A stretch of DNA of 11,406 nt from Paracoccaceae bacterium (GTDB lineage Bacteria; Pseudomonadota; Alphaproteobacteria; Rhodobacterales; Rhodobacteraceae). The translations under genes were made by a program, and so were the position numbers. The DNA lies in the NCBI GenBank assembly GCA_021767525.1, contig JAASTF010000077.1:1-11406 (forward strand). Reading direction: 5' to 3'. The notes beneath the pieces are model-generated. The model was not told where the DNA came from. It saw only the letters and a program-made list of their open reading frames with translations, and did not search any database. Shown here piece by piece: positions 1 through 5,518 of the stretch (within the stretch, counting starts at the first letter, position 1; every line of letters starts with the position of its first letter).

Positions 1-372
1 CTGGAAGAGCGGGCGCGCGAGCTTTCCAAGGGGCTGCGCTGCCTGGTTTGCCGCAATGAAAGCATCGACGAGTCGAATGCGACGCTGGCGCGCGACCTGC
101 GCCTGCTGGTGCGCGAACGGCTGGTCGCGGGCGACAGCGATGACGAGGTAATCGATTACGTCGTCGATCGCTACGGCGAATACGTGCTGCTGCAACCGCG
201 CGCGACCGGGTCCAACTGGCTGCTTTGGGCGGCTGGGCCGATCATGCTGGTCCTGGCGTTGATCATCGGGTTGGTCTATCTGCGCCGCCGCGAAACTGCG
301 CCAGAGCCCGCGGAAACCGCCGGATTGAGCGACGAGGAAAAGGCCCGCCTTCGGAACATTCTGGGCAAGTGA
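1..372 (+). CDS. ccmH: Cytochrome c-type biogenesis protein CcmH (5'-truncated)
   Basis: CcmH/CycL is a membrane-anchored thiol protein of the Ccm (system I) pathway. It helps keep the CXXC of apocytochrome c reduced for heme attachment on the periplasmic side. The frame is open from base 1, so the N-terminus and any signal sequence lie outside the window; 123 residues remain. The CXXC (Cys-Leu-Val-Cys, codons at 40-51) sits in the family context LRCLVCRNESI, followed by the conserved ARDLR and RYGEYVLLQP segments. One transmembrane helix follows (about residues 70-95, ending RRR), then a short charged cytoplasmic tail. A GTG at 109 is in frame but lies after the CXXC and is not the start. 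The next gene begins 74 bp downstream on the same strand. Family assignment is firm from the motif, helix and tail. Confidence 0.93.
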   Translation: MEERARELSKGLRCLVCRNESIDESNATLARDLRLLVRERLVAGDSDDEVIDYVVDRYGEYVLLQPRATGSNWLLWAAGPIMLVLALIIGLVYLRRRETAPEPAETAGLSDEEKARLRNILGK

Positions 373-446
373 CGCGCAGTTCCTCTTTTGCCTGCGGCGC
401 GGTCGGGTAAGGTCGCACCGAAGCAGACAAGAGGGAGGGCCCGCTT

Positions 447-1223
447 ATGGTGTATCAAACCATCACCTACGAAGTGGCCGACGATATCGCGGTCATCACC
501 CTGAATCGCGCGGACAAGATGAACGCGCTGAACGCTCAGATGCGGGCCGAGATCGCCGATGCCGCGCGCCAGGCCCCGAACGATGCGCGGGTTATGGTGC
601 TGCGTGGCACGGGCCGGGCGTTTTGCTCGGGGCAGGATCTGTCGGATACCGCCAACGCCGCCACGCTGGATATGGAGCGGACGTTGCGCGATGAATACGG
701 GCCGATGCTGCGCGCGATCTACGATTGCCCGATCCCGACGATCTGTGCCGTGAACGGTGCGGCGGCGGGGGCGGGGGCCAACCTGGCGCTGGCGGCCGAT
801 GTGGTGATCGCCTGCGAAAGCGCCTATTTTCTGCAGGCCTTCACCCGGATCGGTCTGATCCCCGACGCGGGCGGCACCTATTGGATGACGCGCGGCATGG
901 GCATGGCCAAGGCGATGGGCGCCGCTCTGTTCGCCGACAAGATCAGCGCGCGGCAGGCAGACGATTGGGGCCTGATCTGGGAGACGGTGCCGGACGATGC
1001 CTTCGAAGACACCTGGCGCGCGCGGGCGGCGCACCTGGCCGCCGGGCCGACGGCGGCCTATCAGCAGGTCAAGCAGGCGATCCGCCAGTCTTGGGACAAC
1101 ACGCTGGAACAGCAGCTTGACCTTGAAGGGCGCTTGCAGGGCAAGGCCGGGCAAAGCCGCGATTTCCAAGAGGGTGTCGTGGCCTTTCTGGAAAAGCGGA
1201 AACCGCATTTCGAAGGCCGCTGA
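447..1223 (+). CDS. Enoyl-CoA hydratase/isomerase family protein, PaaG-like
   Basis: This is a 258-aa crotonase-fold protein acting on acyl-CoA thioesters. The oxyanion-hole segments are visible: residues 57-65 (GRAFCSGQD) and 104-112 (GAAAGAGAN). Asp140 lies in IGLIPDAGG, the acid typical of PaaG-type isomerases. The classical hydratase glutamate after the second glycine-rich stretch is replaced by Asn112, so simple crotonyl-CoA hydration is less likely than isomerisation or ring-epoxide chemistry as in phenylacetyl-CoA degradation. No other paa genes are present, so the real substrate is unknown. The start is supported by a purine-rich Shine-Dalgarno (AGGGAGG, about 432-438) 8 nt before ATG. 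It follows ccmH by 74 bp on the same strand and may be cotranscribed. A strong hairpin terminator lies 21 bp after the stop. Length is normal for the family. Confidence 0.9.
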   Translation: MVYQTITYEVADDIAVITLNRADKMNALNAQMRAEIADAARQAPNDARVMVLRGTGRAFCSGQDLSDTANAATLDMERTLRDEYGPMLRAIYDCPIPTICAVNGAAAGAGANLALAADVVIACESAYFLQAFTRIGLIPDAGGTYWMTRGMGMAKAMGAALFADKISARQADDWGLIWETVPDDAFEDTWRARAAHLAAGPTAAYQQVKQAIRQSWDNTLEQQLDLEGRLQGKAGQSRDFQEGVVAFLEKRKPHFEGR

Positions 1224-1244
1224 CCACCGCAGCACCGAAGCGCG

Positions 1245-1270
1245 AAAGGGCGCCCCGCAGGGCGCCCTTT
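1245..1270. terminator. Bidirectional intrinsic terminator between convergent genes
   Basis: A perfect 11-bp GC-rich stem (AAAGGGCGCCC, 1245-1255, pairing with 1260-1270) has a 4-nt loop. It lies between the convergent ends of the enoyl-CoA hydratase gene (stop at 1223) and the large RTX gene (stop at 1293). A-rich and T-rich stem bases give a short T-run on either strand, so it can serve both transcripts. The inner arm sequence is the same as in the hairpin behind gltA. Confidence 0.85.
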
Positions 1271-1292
1271 CTCATGCGATGAACGGCGCAAG

Positions 1293-3005
1293 TCAGCTGC
1301 GCAGAACCACCTGCACATCCGCCGCAGTAAAGCCCGTGCCCACGCCCGCGACCACCATGATCTCGGCGCCATCGACGCTGACGATGGCATCGCCGGCATC
1401 GGCGGTCGCGCCCTCGGTATAGGTGACGGTGACAGCCGGGCTGCTGCCGAACGCAGCCGAGTAGACCAGCACATCCTGACCCGCGTTGAAATCGGTGATC
1501 ACCGCGCCCGGTGCATCGATCCAGTCGCCGCCGATCATCTGATCCGCGCCGCCGCCGCCCGTCACGCTGTCGTCGCGGCCGAAATACACCACGTCATCGC
1601 CGCTGCCCGCGTTGATCACGTCGCCGCGCGTATCCTCGTCAGCCGAGAAATCGGGCTCGGGCAGGGTGGCGCCCTCGGGCTGGTCGATCAGCACGGTCAG
1701 GTATTCGGCTTCGTCGAACACGCCGCTGGCGATAATCGTGTCGTTGCCGCCGTCGCCAAAGATGGTGTCGGCGCCCCGGGTGTCGATCATCAGGTCGTCA
1801 TCGCCACCGCCGCGCAGCCAGTCGTCGCCCCACAGGCCCGATACGGTGTCGTTGCCGCCTGCGCCAAAGACGCGGTCGCCGTTCAGCGCGCCGGTCAGCA
1901 CGTCGTCGCCTTCGCGGCCAAAGATCGTGTCGTCTCCCGATCCGCCCCAGACGGCGTCATCGCCGTCCGCCGCGTTGATCGTATCGCTGCCGGCGCCGCC
2001 GCTGATCGTATCATCCTCGTCCGTGCCGAGGGTGAATTGATCGTCGTCATTCGGTGTCGGCTCGGGGTCGGGGGTGCGATCCTGCGCGACCAGGACGATA
2101 TCATCGGCCGTCAAATCGCCGCCAGCGCCGGTGGCGATGGCCAGAACCTGGCCGTTGAAGCTGATCACCGCGTCGCCGTCGTCATTTTCGTCAACGGTGA
2201 CTTCGGTGGTTTCCAGCGTATCGTCATAGCCAAGCGCGATCACGTCCTCGCCCGGGGTGTAGTCGGTGATCGTGGCGGGGTTGCCCTCGGTGATCCAGTC
2301 GCCGATCAGGAATTCGTCATCGCCCTCGTCGCCGGTGGCAACGTCGCTGTTGCCGATCACCAGCGTATCGTCGCCGAACCCACCCTGCATCACGTCGCCT
2401 TCGTCGAGGTCGGCGCCGATGGTGACCTGGGCGGTATCATCGCCGGGGGCTGTCACATCGTCGTCGCCGGGGGTCACCGTGTCGTCGCCGTCGGTTTCGT
2501 CGTCATCGGCGGTGGTTTCCGAAAGGACCACGCCGACCAGTACATCGTCGCCCACACCGCCGATCATGGTATCGGCGCCAAGGTCGCCGATCAGCAGGTC
2601 TTCGTCTTGCGCGCCCCACAGCTCGTCATTGCCATCGCCGCCCTGGATCAGGTCGTTGCCCGTCCGGCCAAAGGTCACATCATCGCCCCCGCCGCCCGAC
2701 AGCGTGTCGCTGCCCGCCGCCCCGTCGAGCGAGTCGTTGCCCTCGCCGCCGTTCAGCGCATCGTTGCCATCTTCGCCCAAAAGCGTGTCATCGCCCGACA
2801 ACCCGTTCACCACGTCATCGCCCGCGTCGGCTGCGATGCGGTCGTCGCCCTCGGTGCCGTTCAGCAGGTCATTGCCATCGGTAGGCGTGTCGTCGCCGCC
2901 GCCTGGGGTATCGGGTGTGTCGGTGTCTTCATCGTCGCTGAAAAGCTCGATCAGCAGGGCGGCACCCGCGCCGATGCCCAGCAGGCTGAGAAGTATGATT
3001 TCCAT
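1293..3005 (-). CDS. RTX-type calcium-binding repeat protein with N-terminal hydrophobic helix (paralog A)
   Basis: This is a 570-aa protein of unknown specific function. Residues 3-22 form a hydrophobic helix with no basic residue before it, followed by an Asp/Pro/Thr-rich acidic linker (23-43). Residues 44-160 hold 13 consecutive nonapeptide units of the GGxGxDxUx type that folds into a Ca2+-binding parallel beta-roll. An acidic linker (161-200) leads to a first GDW-ITD module (235-308). A second array of 11 units (330-428) and a second module (493-570) follow, so the protein is an internal duplication of array plus module. By eye it has no lysine and no cysteine, and is extremely Asp-rich. 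The start is ATG at 3005, with a G-run (GGGGGGA) about 6 nt upstream as ribosome site. The product is probably membrane-anchored or exported through the N-terminal helix; no type I secretion genes are nearby. Family (RTX repeat) is sure, role unknown. Confidence 0.9.
   Translation of the reverse strand: MEIILLSLLGIGAGAALLIELFSDDEDTDTPDTPGGGDDTPTDGNDLLNGTEGDDRIAADAGDDVVNGLSGDDTLLGEDGNDALNGGEGNDSLDGAAGSDTLSGGGGDDVTFGRTGNDLIQGGDGNDELWGAQDEDLLIGDLGADTMIGGVGDDVLVGVVLSETTADDDETDGDDTVTPGDDDVTAPGDDTAQVTIGADLDEGDVMQGGFGDDTLVIGNSDVATGDEGDDEFLIGDWITEGNPATITDYTPGEDVIALGYDDTLETTEVTVDENDDGDAVISFNGQVLAIATGAGGDLTADDIVLVAQDRTPDPEPTPNDDDQFTLGTDEDDTISGGAGSDTINAADGDDAVWGGSGDDTIFGREGDDVLTGALNGDRVFGAGGNDTVSGLWGDDWLRGGGDDDLMIDTRGADTIFGDGGNDTIIASGVFDEAEYLTVLIDQPEGATLPEPDFSADEDTRGDVINAGSGDDVVYFGRDDSVTGGGGADQMIGGDWIDAPGAVITDFNAGQDVLVYSAAFGSSPAVTVTYTEGATADAGDAIVSVDGAEIMVVAGVGTGFTAADVQVVLRS
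1296..1529 (-). other. GDW-ITD module, copy B (C-terminus of paralog A)
   Basis: This segment encodes residues 493-570 of the large RTX protein. It begins with GDW, followed by AVITDF, a GQDVL turn, a beta-rich stretch, a DGAEI hairpin, and a final TAADVQVVL strand. The same order of motifs occurs at residues 235-308 of this protein and at the end of the neighbouring paralog. I do not recognise a named domain. Confidence 0.7.
1722..2018 (-). repeat. Second RTX nonapeptide array of paralog A (11 units)
   Basis: Eleven 27-bp coding units encode residues 330-428. Most units start with G-D/N/S-D and carry a hydrophobic residue in the sixth position of the GGxGxDxUx pattern. A few units are degenerate (for example NGDRVFGAG and DDDLMIDTR), unlike the more regular first array. 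The DNA shows near-repeats because codons for Gly and Asp dominate. Confidence 0.85.
2082..2303 (-). other. GDW-ITD module, copy A (middle of paralog A)
   Basis: This segment encodes residues 235-308. The landmarks are GDWI, ATITDY, PGEDVI, a variable linker, AVISFNGQVLAI and TADDIVLV. It aligns with copy B over its whole length and with the C-terminus of the second RTX gene. It sits between the two RTX arrays, which makes the protein a tandem of two array-plus-module units. Confidence 0.7.
2526..2876 (-). repeat. First RTX nonapeptide array of paralog A (13 units)
   Basis: Thirteen uninterrupted 27-bp coding units encode residues 44-160, with the register kept throughout (GNDLLNGTE, GDDRIAADA, GDDVVNGLS and so on). 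Asp at the third position of nearly every unit fits the Ca2+-ligand pattern of RTX beta-rolls. The regularity shows the array is under coding constraint rather than a random DNA repeat. Confidence 0.9.
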
Positions 3006-3021
3006 TTTGAATCCCCCCAGG

Positions 3022-3051
3022 ATTATGGAAAAGCGGCAAAAATATGTTCAA
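3022..3051 (-). promoter_or_regulatory. Possible core promoter of RTX paralog A
   Basis: On the minus strand, TTGAAC (3046-3051, 4/6 to the -35 consensus) and CATAAT (3022-3027, 5/6 to the -10 consensus) are 18 bp apart in the AT-rich upstream region. The predicted start of transcription would leave only about 10-12 nt of leader, barely covering the ribosome site, so this is a weak candidate. Confidence 0.3.
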
Positions 3052-3094
3052 AAAGACCACAGATTTGCCTTCTTTCCTACTGCTTTCAGAGGGG

Positions 3095-3110
3095 TTGAAT
3101 TGGTTAATTG
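3095..3110 (-). promoter_or_regulatory. Conserved upstream element, copy 1 (90 bp before RTX paralog A)
   Basis: On the minus strand this reads CAATTAACCAATTCAA. It matches 13 of 16 bases of the element upstream of the second RTX gene, at nearly the same distance from the start codon (90 against 92 bp). It contains TTAACCA, and on the plus strand a direct repeat of AATTGG with 8-bp period (3098-3103 and 3106-3111). The region 3006-3208 is otherwise free of genes. Probably a shared regulator or promoter element; the binding protein is unknown. Confidence 0.5.
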
Positions 3111-3173
3111 GCAGAGATGAAAGAACAATCCGCGCATTTGGTGAGGGACGTTTTGGTTTCGGAAACAAAGTGC

Positions 3174-3202
3174 ACCCGGCCGAAGGAATCATGCGGCCGG
3201 GT
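3174..3202 (-). terminator. Hairpin terminator behind the second RTX gene
   Basis: A perfect 9-bp stem (ACCCGGCCG, 3174-3182, with 3194-3202) and an 11-nt loop lie 6 bp after the stop codon of the shorter RTX gene. Read on the minus strand it is followed by an interrupted T-rich stretch (GCACTTTGTTTCC), so termination may be only partial. It separates the two RTX genes. Confidence 0.6.
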
Positions 3203-3208
3203 CACCAG

Positions 3209-3970
3209 TCAGGCGGCGTAGCTGCGGCGCAAGATCTCGACTGGTTGGAAATCGGCGCCGGCGTTGCGGATCACGGCAAAGATTTCGCCATCGGCAATCA
3301 GCTCGGCATCGCCGCTGATCGGGTTGACGAAGGTTTCGAATACCGGGGCCGCGCGGCTGCTTTCGTAGGCATAGGTGATCACGTCCTGTTCGGGGTCGTA
3401 ATCGGTGATCACGACCGGCGCCTGTCCGCGCGCCCAATCGCCCAGGGCGACCTCGTCCGCGCCGTCGCCGGTGGTGATCGTGTCGGCCCCTCCGGCCACC
3501 ACAGTGTCGTCGCCATCGCCCAATTCGATCGTGTCGGCCGCCGGTGCCACAGTGTCGAAATCGTAAAGAAAGGCGATGTCGCCGAAATCCTGCGCATCAG
3601 CAACCGAGTCGCGCAGCGCCGCATCGTCCAGGATTTCGGCGGATTCGACAAAGTCATCGCCGTCGCCGCCCTGGATCGTGTCGCTGCCCGTCCCGCCCGA
3701 GATCACGTCATTGCCGGCCCCGCCGGAAATCGTGTCGGCACCGTCCAGCCCAAATATCCAGTCATTGCCCGGATCGCCCGAAAGCACATCGTCGCCACCA
3801 TATCCCACCAACAGGTCCGAGCCACCGCCGCCGTCGATCGTGTCGTCGCCGTCGCCGCCTTTCAGCGCCTCGGGGTCGTCGCTGCCCGCCGCGCTGCCGC
3901 CATCATCGCCCGCACTGAACCCGCCAAGCCCAAGCAAAAGACCCATTGCCATCAAAACCGCTGCGATCAT
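3209..3970 (-). CDS. RTX-type calcium-binding repeat protein with N-terminal hydrophobic helix (paralog B)
   Basis: This is a 253-aa protein of unknown specific function, closely related in design to the larger neighbour. Residues 1-18 are hydrophobic (MIAAVLMAMGLLLGLGGF), followed by a Gly/Asp/Ser-rich linker. Eight RTX nonapeptide units occupy residues 41-112. A non-repeat insert (113-147) with LYDFD follows, then a partly repeat-like GDGDDTVVAGGADTITTGDG segment and a GDW-ITD module (177-253). The start chosen is ATG at 3970, which has GGAGG 5 nt upstream and gives an N-terminus like that of the paralog; in-frame starts at 3982 and 4042 have no ribosome site. It has about one lysine (Lys37) and is strongly acidic. 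A hairpin follows the gene, and the next gene in the same direction starts about 200 bp on with its own upstream element, so the two are probably separate transcription units. Confidence 0.88.
   Translation of the reverse strand: MIAAVLMAMGLLLGLGGFSAGDDGGSAAGSDDPEALKGGDGDDTIDGGGGSDLLVGYGGDDVLSGDPGNDWIFGLDGADTISGGAGNDVISGGTGSDTIQGGDGDDFVESAEILDDAALRDSVADAQDFGDIAFLYDFDTVAPAADTIELGDGDDTVVAGGADTITTGDGADEVALGDWARGQAPVVITDYDPEQDVITYAYESSRAAPVFETFVNPISGDAELIADGEIFAVIRNAGADFQPVEILRRSYAA
3212..3442 (-). other. GDW-ITD module, copy C (C-terminus of paralog B)
   Basis: This segment encodes residues 177-253 of the shorter RTX protein. The landmarks are GDW, VVITDY, PEQDVI, a variable stretch, ELIADGEIFAVI and VEILRRS. 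It is the third copy of the module in this window, and like copy B it ends the protein within a few residues of a terminal LRS/LRRS. Confidence 0.65.
3635..3850 (-). repeat. RTX nonapeptide array of paralog B (8 units)
   Basis: Eight in-register 27-bp coding units encode residues 41-112 (GDDTIDGGG, GSDLLVGYG, GDDVLSGDP and so on). The last unit (GDDFVESAE) degenerates into the following insert. The array is shorter than either array of the neighbour but has the same residue pattern. Confidence 0.88.
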
Positions 3971-3975
3971 CCGTG

Positions 3976-3980
3976 CCTCC
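3976..3980 (-). promoter_or_regulatory. Ribosome binding site that fixes the start of RTX paralog B
   Basis: GGAGG on the minus strand is 5 nt before the ATG at 3970. It overlaps the upstream in-frame ATG at 3982, so that ATG cannot use it. This decides for the shorter, 253-aa product with the hydrophobic helix at the very N-terminus. Confidence 0.75.
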
Positions 3981-4061
3981 ATCGTTGCAAAGGCATCGTC
4001 GCGCGACCGGCTTAACCCCGGCTTTCCAAAGCGGCAGGGCAATCGGAATTAATGATTAAAA

Positions 4062-4077
4062 TTGAGATGGTTAATGG
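4062..4077 (-). promoter_or_regulatory. Conserved upstream element, copy 2 (92 bp before RTX paralog B)
   Basis: On the minus strand this reads CCATTAACCATCTCAA, 13/16 identical to the element 90 bp before the larger RTX gene. It contains TTAACCAT, an 8-mer I recall as a CtrA-associated half-site in Caulobacter, and is followed downstream by further TTAA tetramers in an AT-rich stretch (4047-4061). It lies between the gltA terminator and the RTX gene. That it is regulatory is inferred from conservation and position. Confidence 0.5.
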
Positions 4078-4091
4078 TGGGTTGCACGAAA

Positions 4092-4116
4092 AAGGGCGCC
4101 CGGTCAGGGCGCCCTT
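4092..4116 (-). terminator. Intrinsic terminator of gltA
   Basis: A 10-bp perfect stem (AAGGGCGCCC, 4092-4101, with 4107-4116) and a 5-nt loop are followed on the minus strand by a T-run (five consecutive T, counting the end of the stem). It begins 22 bp after the gltA stop. This is a textbook rho-independent terminator. Its arms are identical to the inner arms of the hairpin at 1245-1270. Confidence 0.88.
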
Positions 4117-4138
4117 GGACTGGTTCACTTGGCCGCGT

Positions 4139-5434
4139 TCAGCGGTCTTCGACGTTCACGTAATCGCGCTGGGTTTCACCCAGGTAAAGCTGGCGCGGGC
4201 GGCCGATCTTCATCTGCGGATCGCCGATCATTTCCTTCCACTGGCTGATCCAGCCGACGGTGCGCGACAGCGCGAAAATCGGCGTGAACATCGACGTGGG
4301 GAAACCCATCGCCTCAAGAATGATGCCCGAATAGAAATCGACATTCGGGAACAGTTTCTTGTCGGCAAAATATTCGTCCTGCAGCGCGATCCGCTCAAGC
4401 TCTTTGGCGACTTGCAGCAGCGGGTTGTTATCCACGCCCAGCAGATCAAGAACCTCGTCGGCGGATTGCTTCATCACCTTGGCGCGCGGATCGAAGTTCT
4501 TGTAGACGCGGTGGCCAAAGCCCATCAGGCGGAACGGGTCGTTCTTGTCTTTGGCGCGTTCGATATATTCCGGGATACGGTCGACGCTGCCGATTTCCTT
4601 CAGCATTTCCAGGCAGGCCTGGTTGGCGCCGCCATGCGCGGGCCCCCAAAGACAGGCGATGCCGGCCGCGATACAGGCGAACGGGTTCGCCCCCGAGGAC
4701 GAGGCTAGGCGCACGGTCGAGGTGCTGGCATTCTGCTCGTGATCGGCGTGCAGGATGAAAATGCGGTCCATCGCGCGGCTGAGGATCGGGTTGACCTCGT
4801 ATTTCTCGGCCGGCACGGCAAAGCACATATGCAAGAAGTTGGCCGCGTAATCCAGGTCGTTGCGCGGATAGTTGAAGGGCTGGCCGATCGAGTACTTGTA
4901 GGCCATCGCCGCGATTGTGGGCATCTTGGCGATCAGGCGGATCGAGGCGACCTCGCGCTGCCAGGGATCGTTGATGTCGGTCGAGTCGTGGTAGAACGCC
5001 GACATCGCGCCCACGACACCCACCATCGTCGCCATCGGGTGCGCATCGCGCCGGAACCCGCGGAAGAAGTTGTGCATCTGCTCGTGGATCATGGTGTGCC
5101 GCGTCACGCGCGTCTCGAAATCCTCAAGCTGGGCCGCGGTCGGCAGCTCGCCATAAAGCAGCAGATAGCAGACCTCGAGGTAATGCGATTTGCTGGCCAA
5201 TTGGTCGATCGGATAGCCGCGGTGCAGCAGCACGCCCTCGCCGCCATCGATATAGGTGATCGTGCTGTCGCAGCTGGCGGTCGAGGTAAAGCCGGGGTCA
5301 TAGGTGAACACGCCGGCATCGGCATAAAGCTTGCGGATATCGACCACGTCGGGGCCGGCTGTCGGGCTGTACATCGGCAGCTCAAAGCTTTTCCCGTCGA
5401 AAGAAAGCGTTGCGGTCTTGGCGGGGTCTGTCAT
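4139..5434 (-). CDS. gltA: Citrate synthase (type II)
   Basis: Citrate synthase condenses acetyl-CoA and oxaloacetate to citrate, the entry step of the TCA cycle, in the cytoplasm. The 431-aa length and N-terminal extension fit the hexameric, NADH-sensitive type found in Gram-negative bacteria. Catalytic residues are recognisable: His267 in LWGPAHGGANQA, His308 in GFGHRVYK and Asp366 in VDFYSG; His232 in LHADHEQNAST and the arginine after QWKEMIGD-x(6)-G are also conserved. The start is ATG at 5434 (MTDPAKTATLSF), preceded by AAGGA at 9 nt; an in-frame GTG at 5467 would add 11 residues without a good ribosome site. It lies 84 bp downstream of gltX on the same strand. I see no convincing promoter in the gap, so readthrough from gltX or a non-consensus promoter are both possible. 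A strong terminator follows. Confidence 0.97.
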   Translation of the reverse strand: MTDPAKTATLSFDGKSFELPMYSPTAGPDVVDIRKLYADAGVFTYDPGFTSTASCDSTITYIDGGEGVLLHRGYPIDQLASKSHYLEVCYLLLYGELPTAAQLEDFETRVTRHTMIHEQMHNFFRGFRRDAHPMATMVGVVGAMSAFYHDSTDINDPWQREVASIRLIAKMPTIAAMAYKYSIGQPFNYPRNDLDYAANFLHMCFAVPAEKYEVNPILSRAMDRIFILHADHEQNASTSTVRLASSSGANPFACIAAGIACLWGPAHGGANQACLEMLKEIGSVDRIPEYIERAKDKNDPFRLMGFGHRVYKNFDPRAKVMKQSADEVLDLLGVDNNPLLQVAKELERIALQDEYFADKKLFPNVDFYSGIILEAMGFPTSMFTPIFALSRTVGWISQWKEMIGDPQMKIGRPRQLYLGETQRDYVNVEDR

Positions 5435-5443
5435 GGCCTGTTT

Positions 5444-5448
5444 TCCTT
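5444..5448 (-). promoter_or_regulatory. Ribosome binding site of gltA
   Basis: AAGGA on the minus strand lies 9 nt before the ATG at 5434, supporting that start over the upstream in-frame GTG at 5467, which lies before the site. Confidence 0.65.
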
Positions 5449-5518
5449 CATCAAGGGCCGCGGGCACGGGCGTGCCGGGCTGTGGTATTCCGGTCGGCTA
5501 AACAATCGGTAAACCTGT

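Noticed and set aside
276..1235. 319-codon minus-strand frame opposite the enoyl-CoA hydratase gene
   Set aside because: It is antisense to a well-supported crotonase-family gene, Arg/Pro-rich, with no recognisable domain.
1722..2876. Regular DNA repeats resembling a CRISPR or satellite
   Set aside because: The 27-bp period encodes in-register RTX nonapeptides. Units differ in sequence, and there are no spacers between identical repeats.
2037..3098. Long open frame of 353 codons on the plus strand over the RTX gene
   Set aside because: It is the mirror of the GC-rich, stop-poor RTX coding repeats. The opposite strand has the clear RTX pattern, and this frame has only low-complexity Val/Ala/Ile repeats.
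3971..4042. Longer N-terminus for RTX paralog B starting at 4042 or 3982
   Set aside because: There is no ribosome site before either start, and the added residues are basic and unlike the N-terminus of the paralog. GGAGG 5 nt before 3970 decides.
5463..5476. Small GC hairpin in the gltX-gltA gap
   Set aside because: The stem is only about 5 bp, with no T-run on the minus strand. It is not convincing as a terminator or attenuator.
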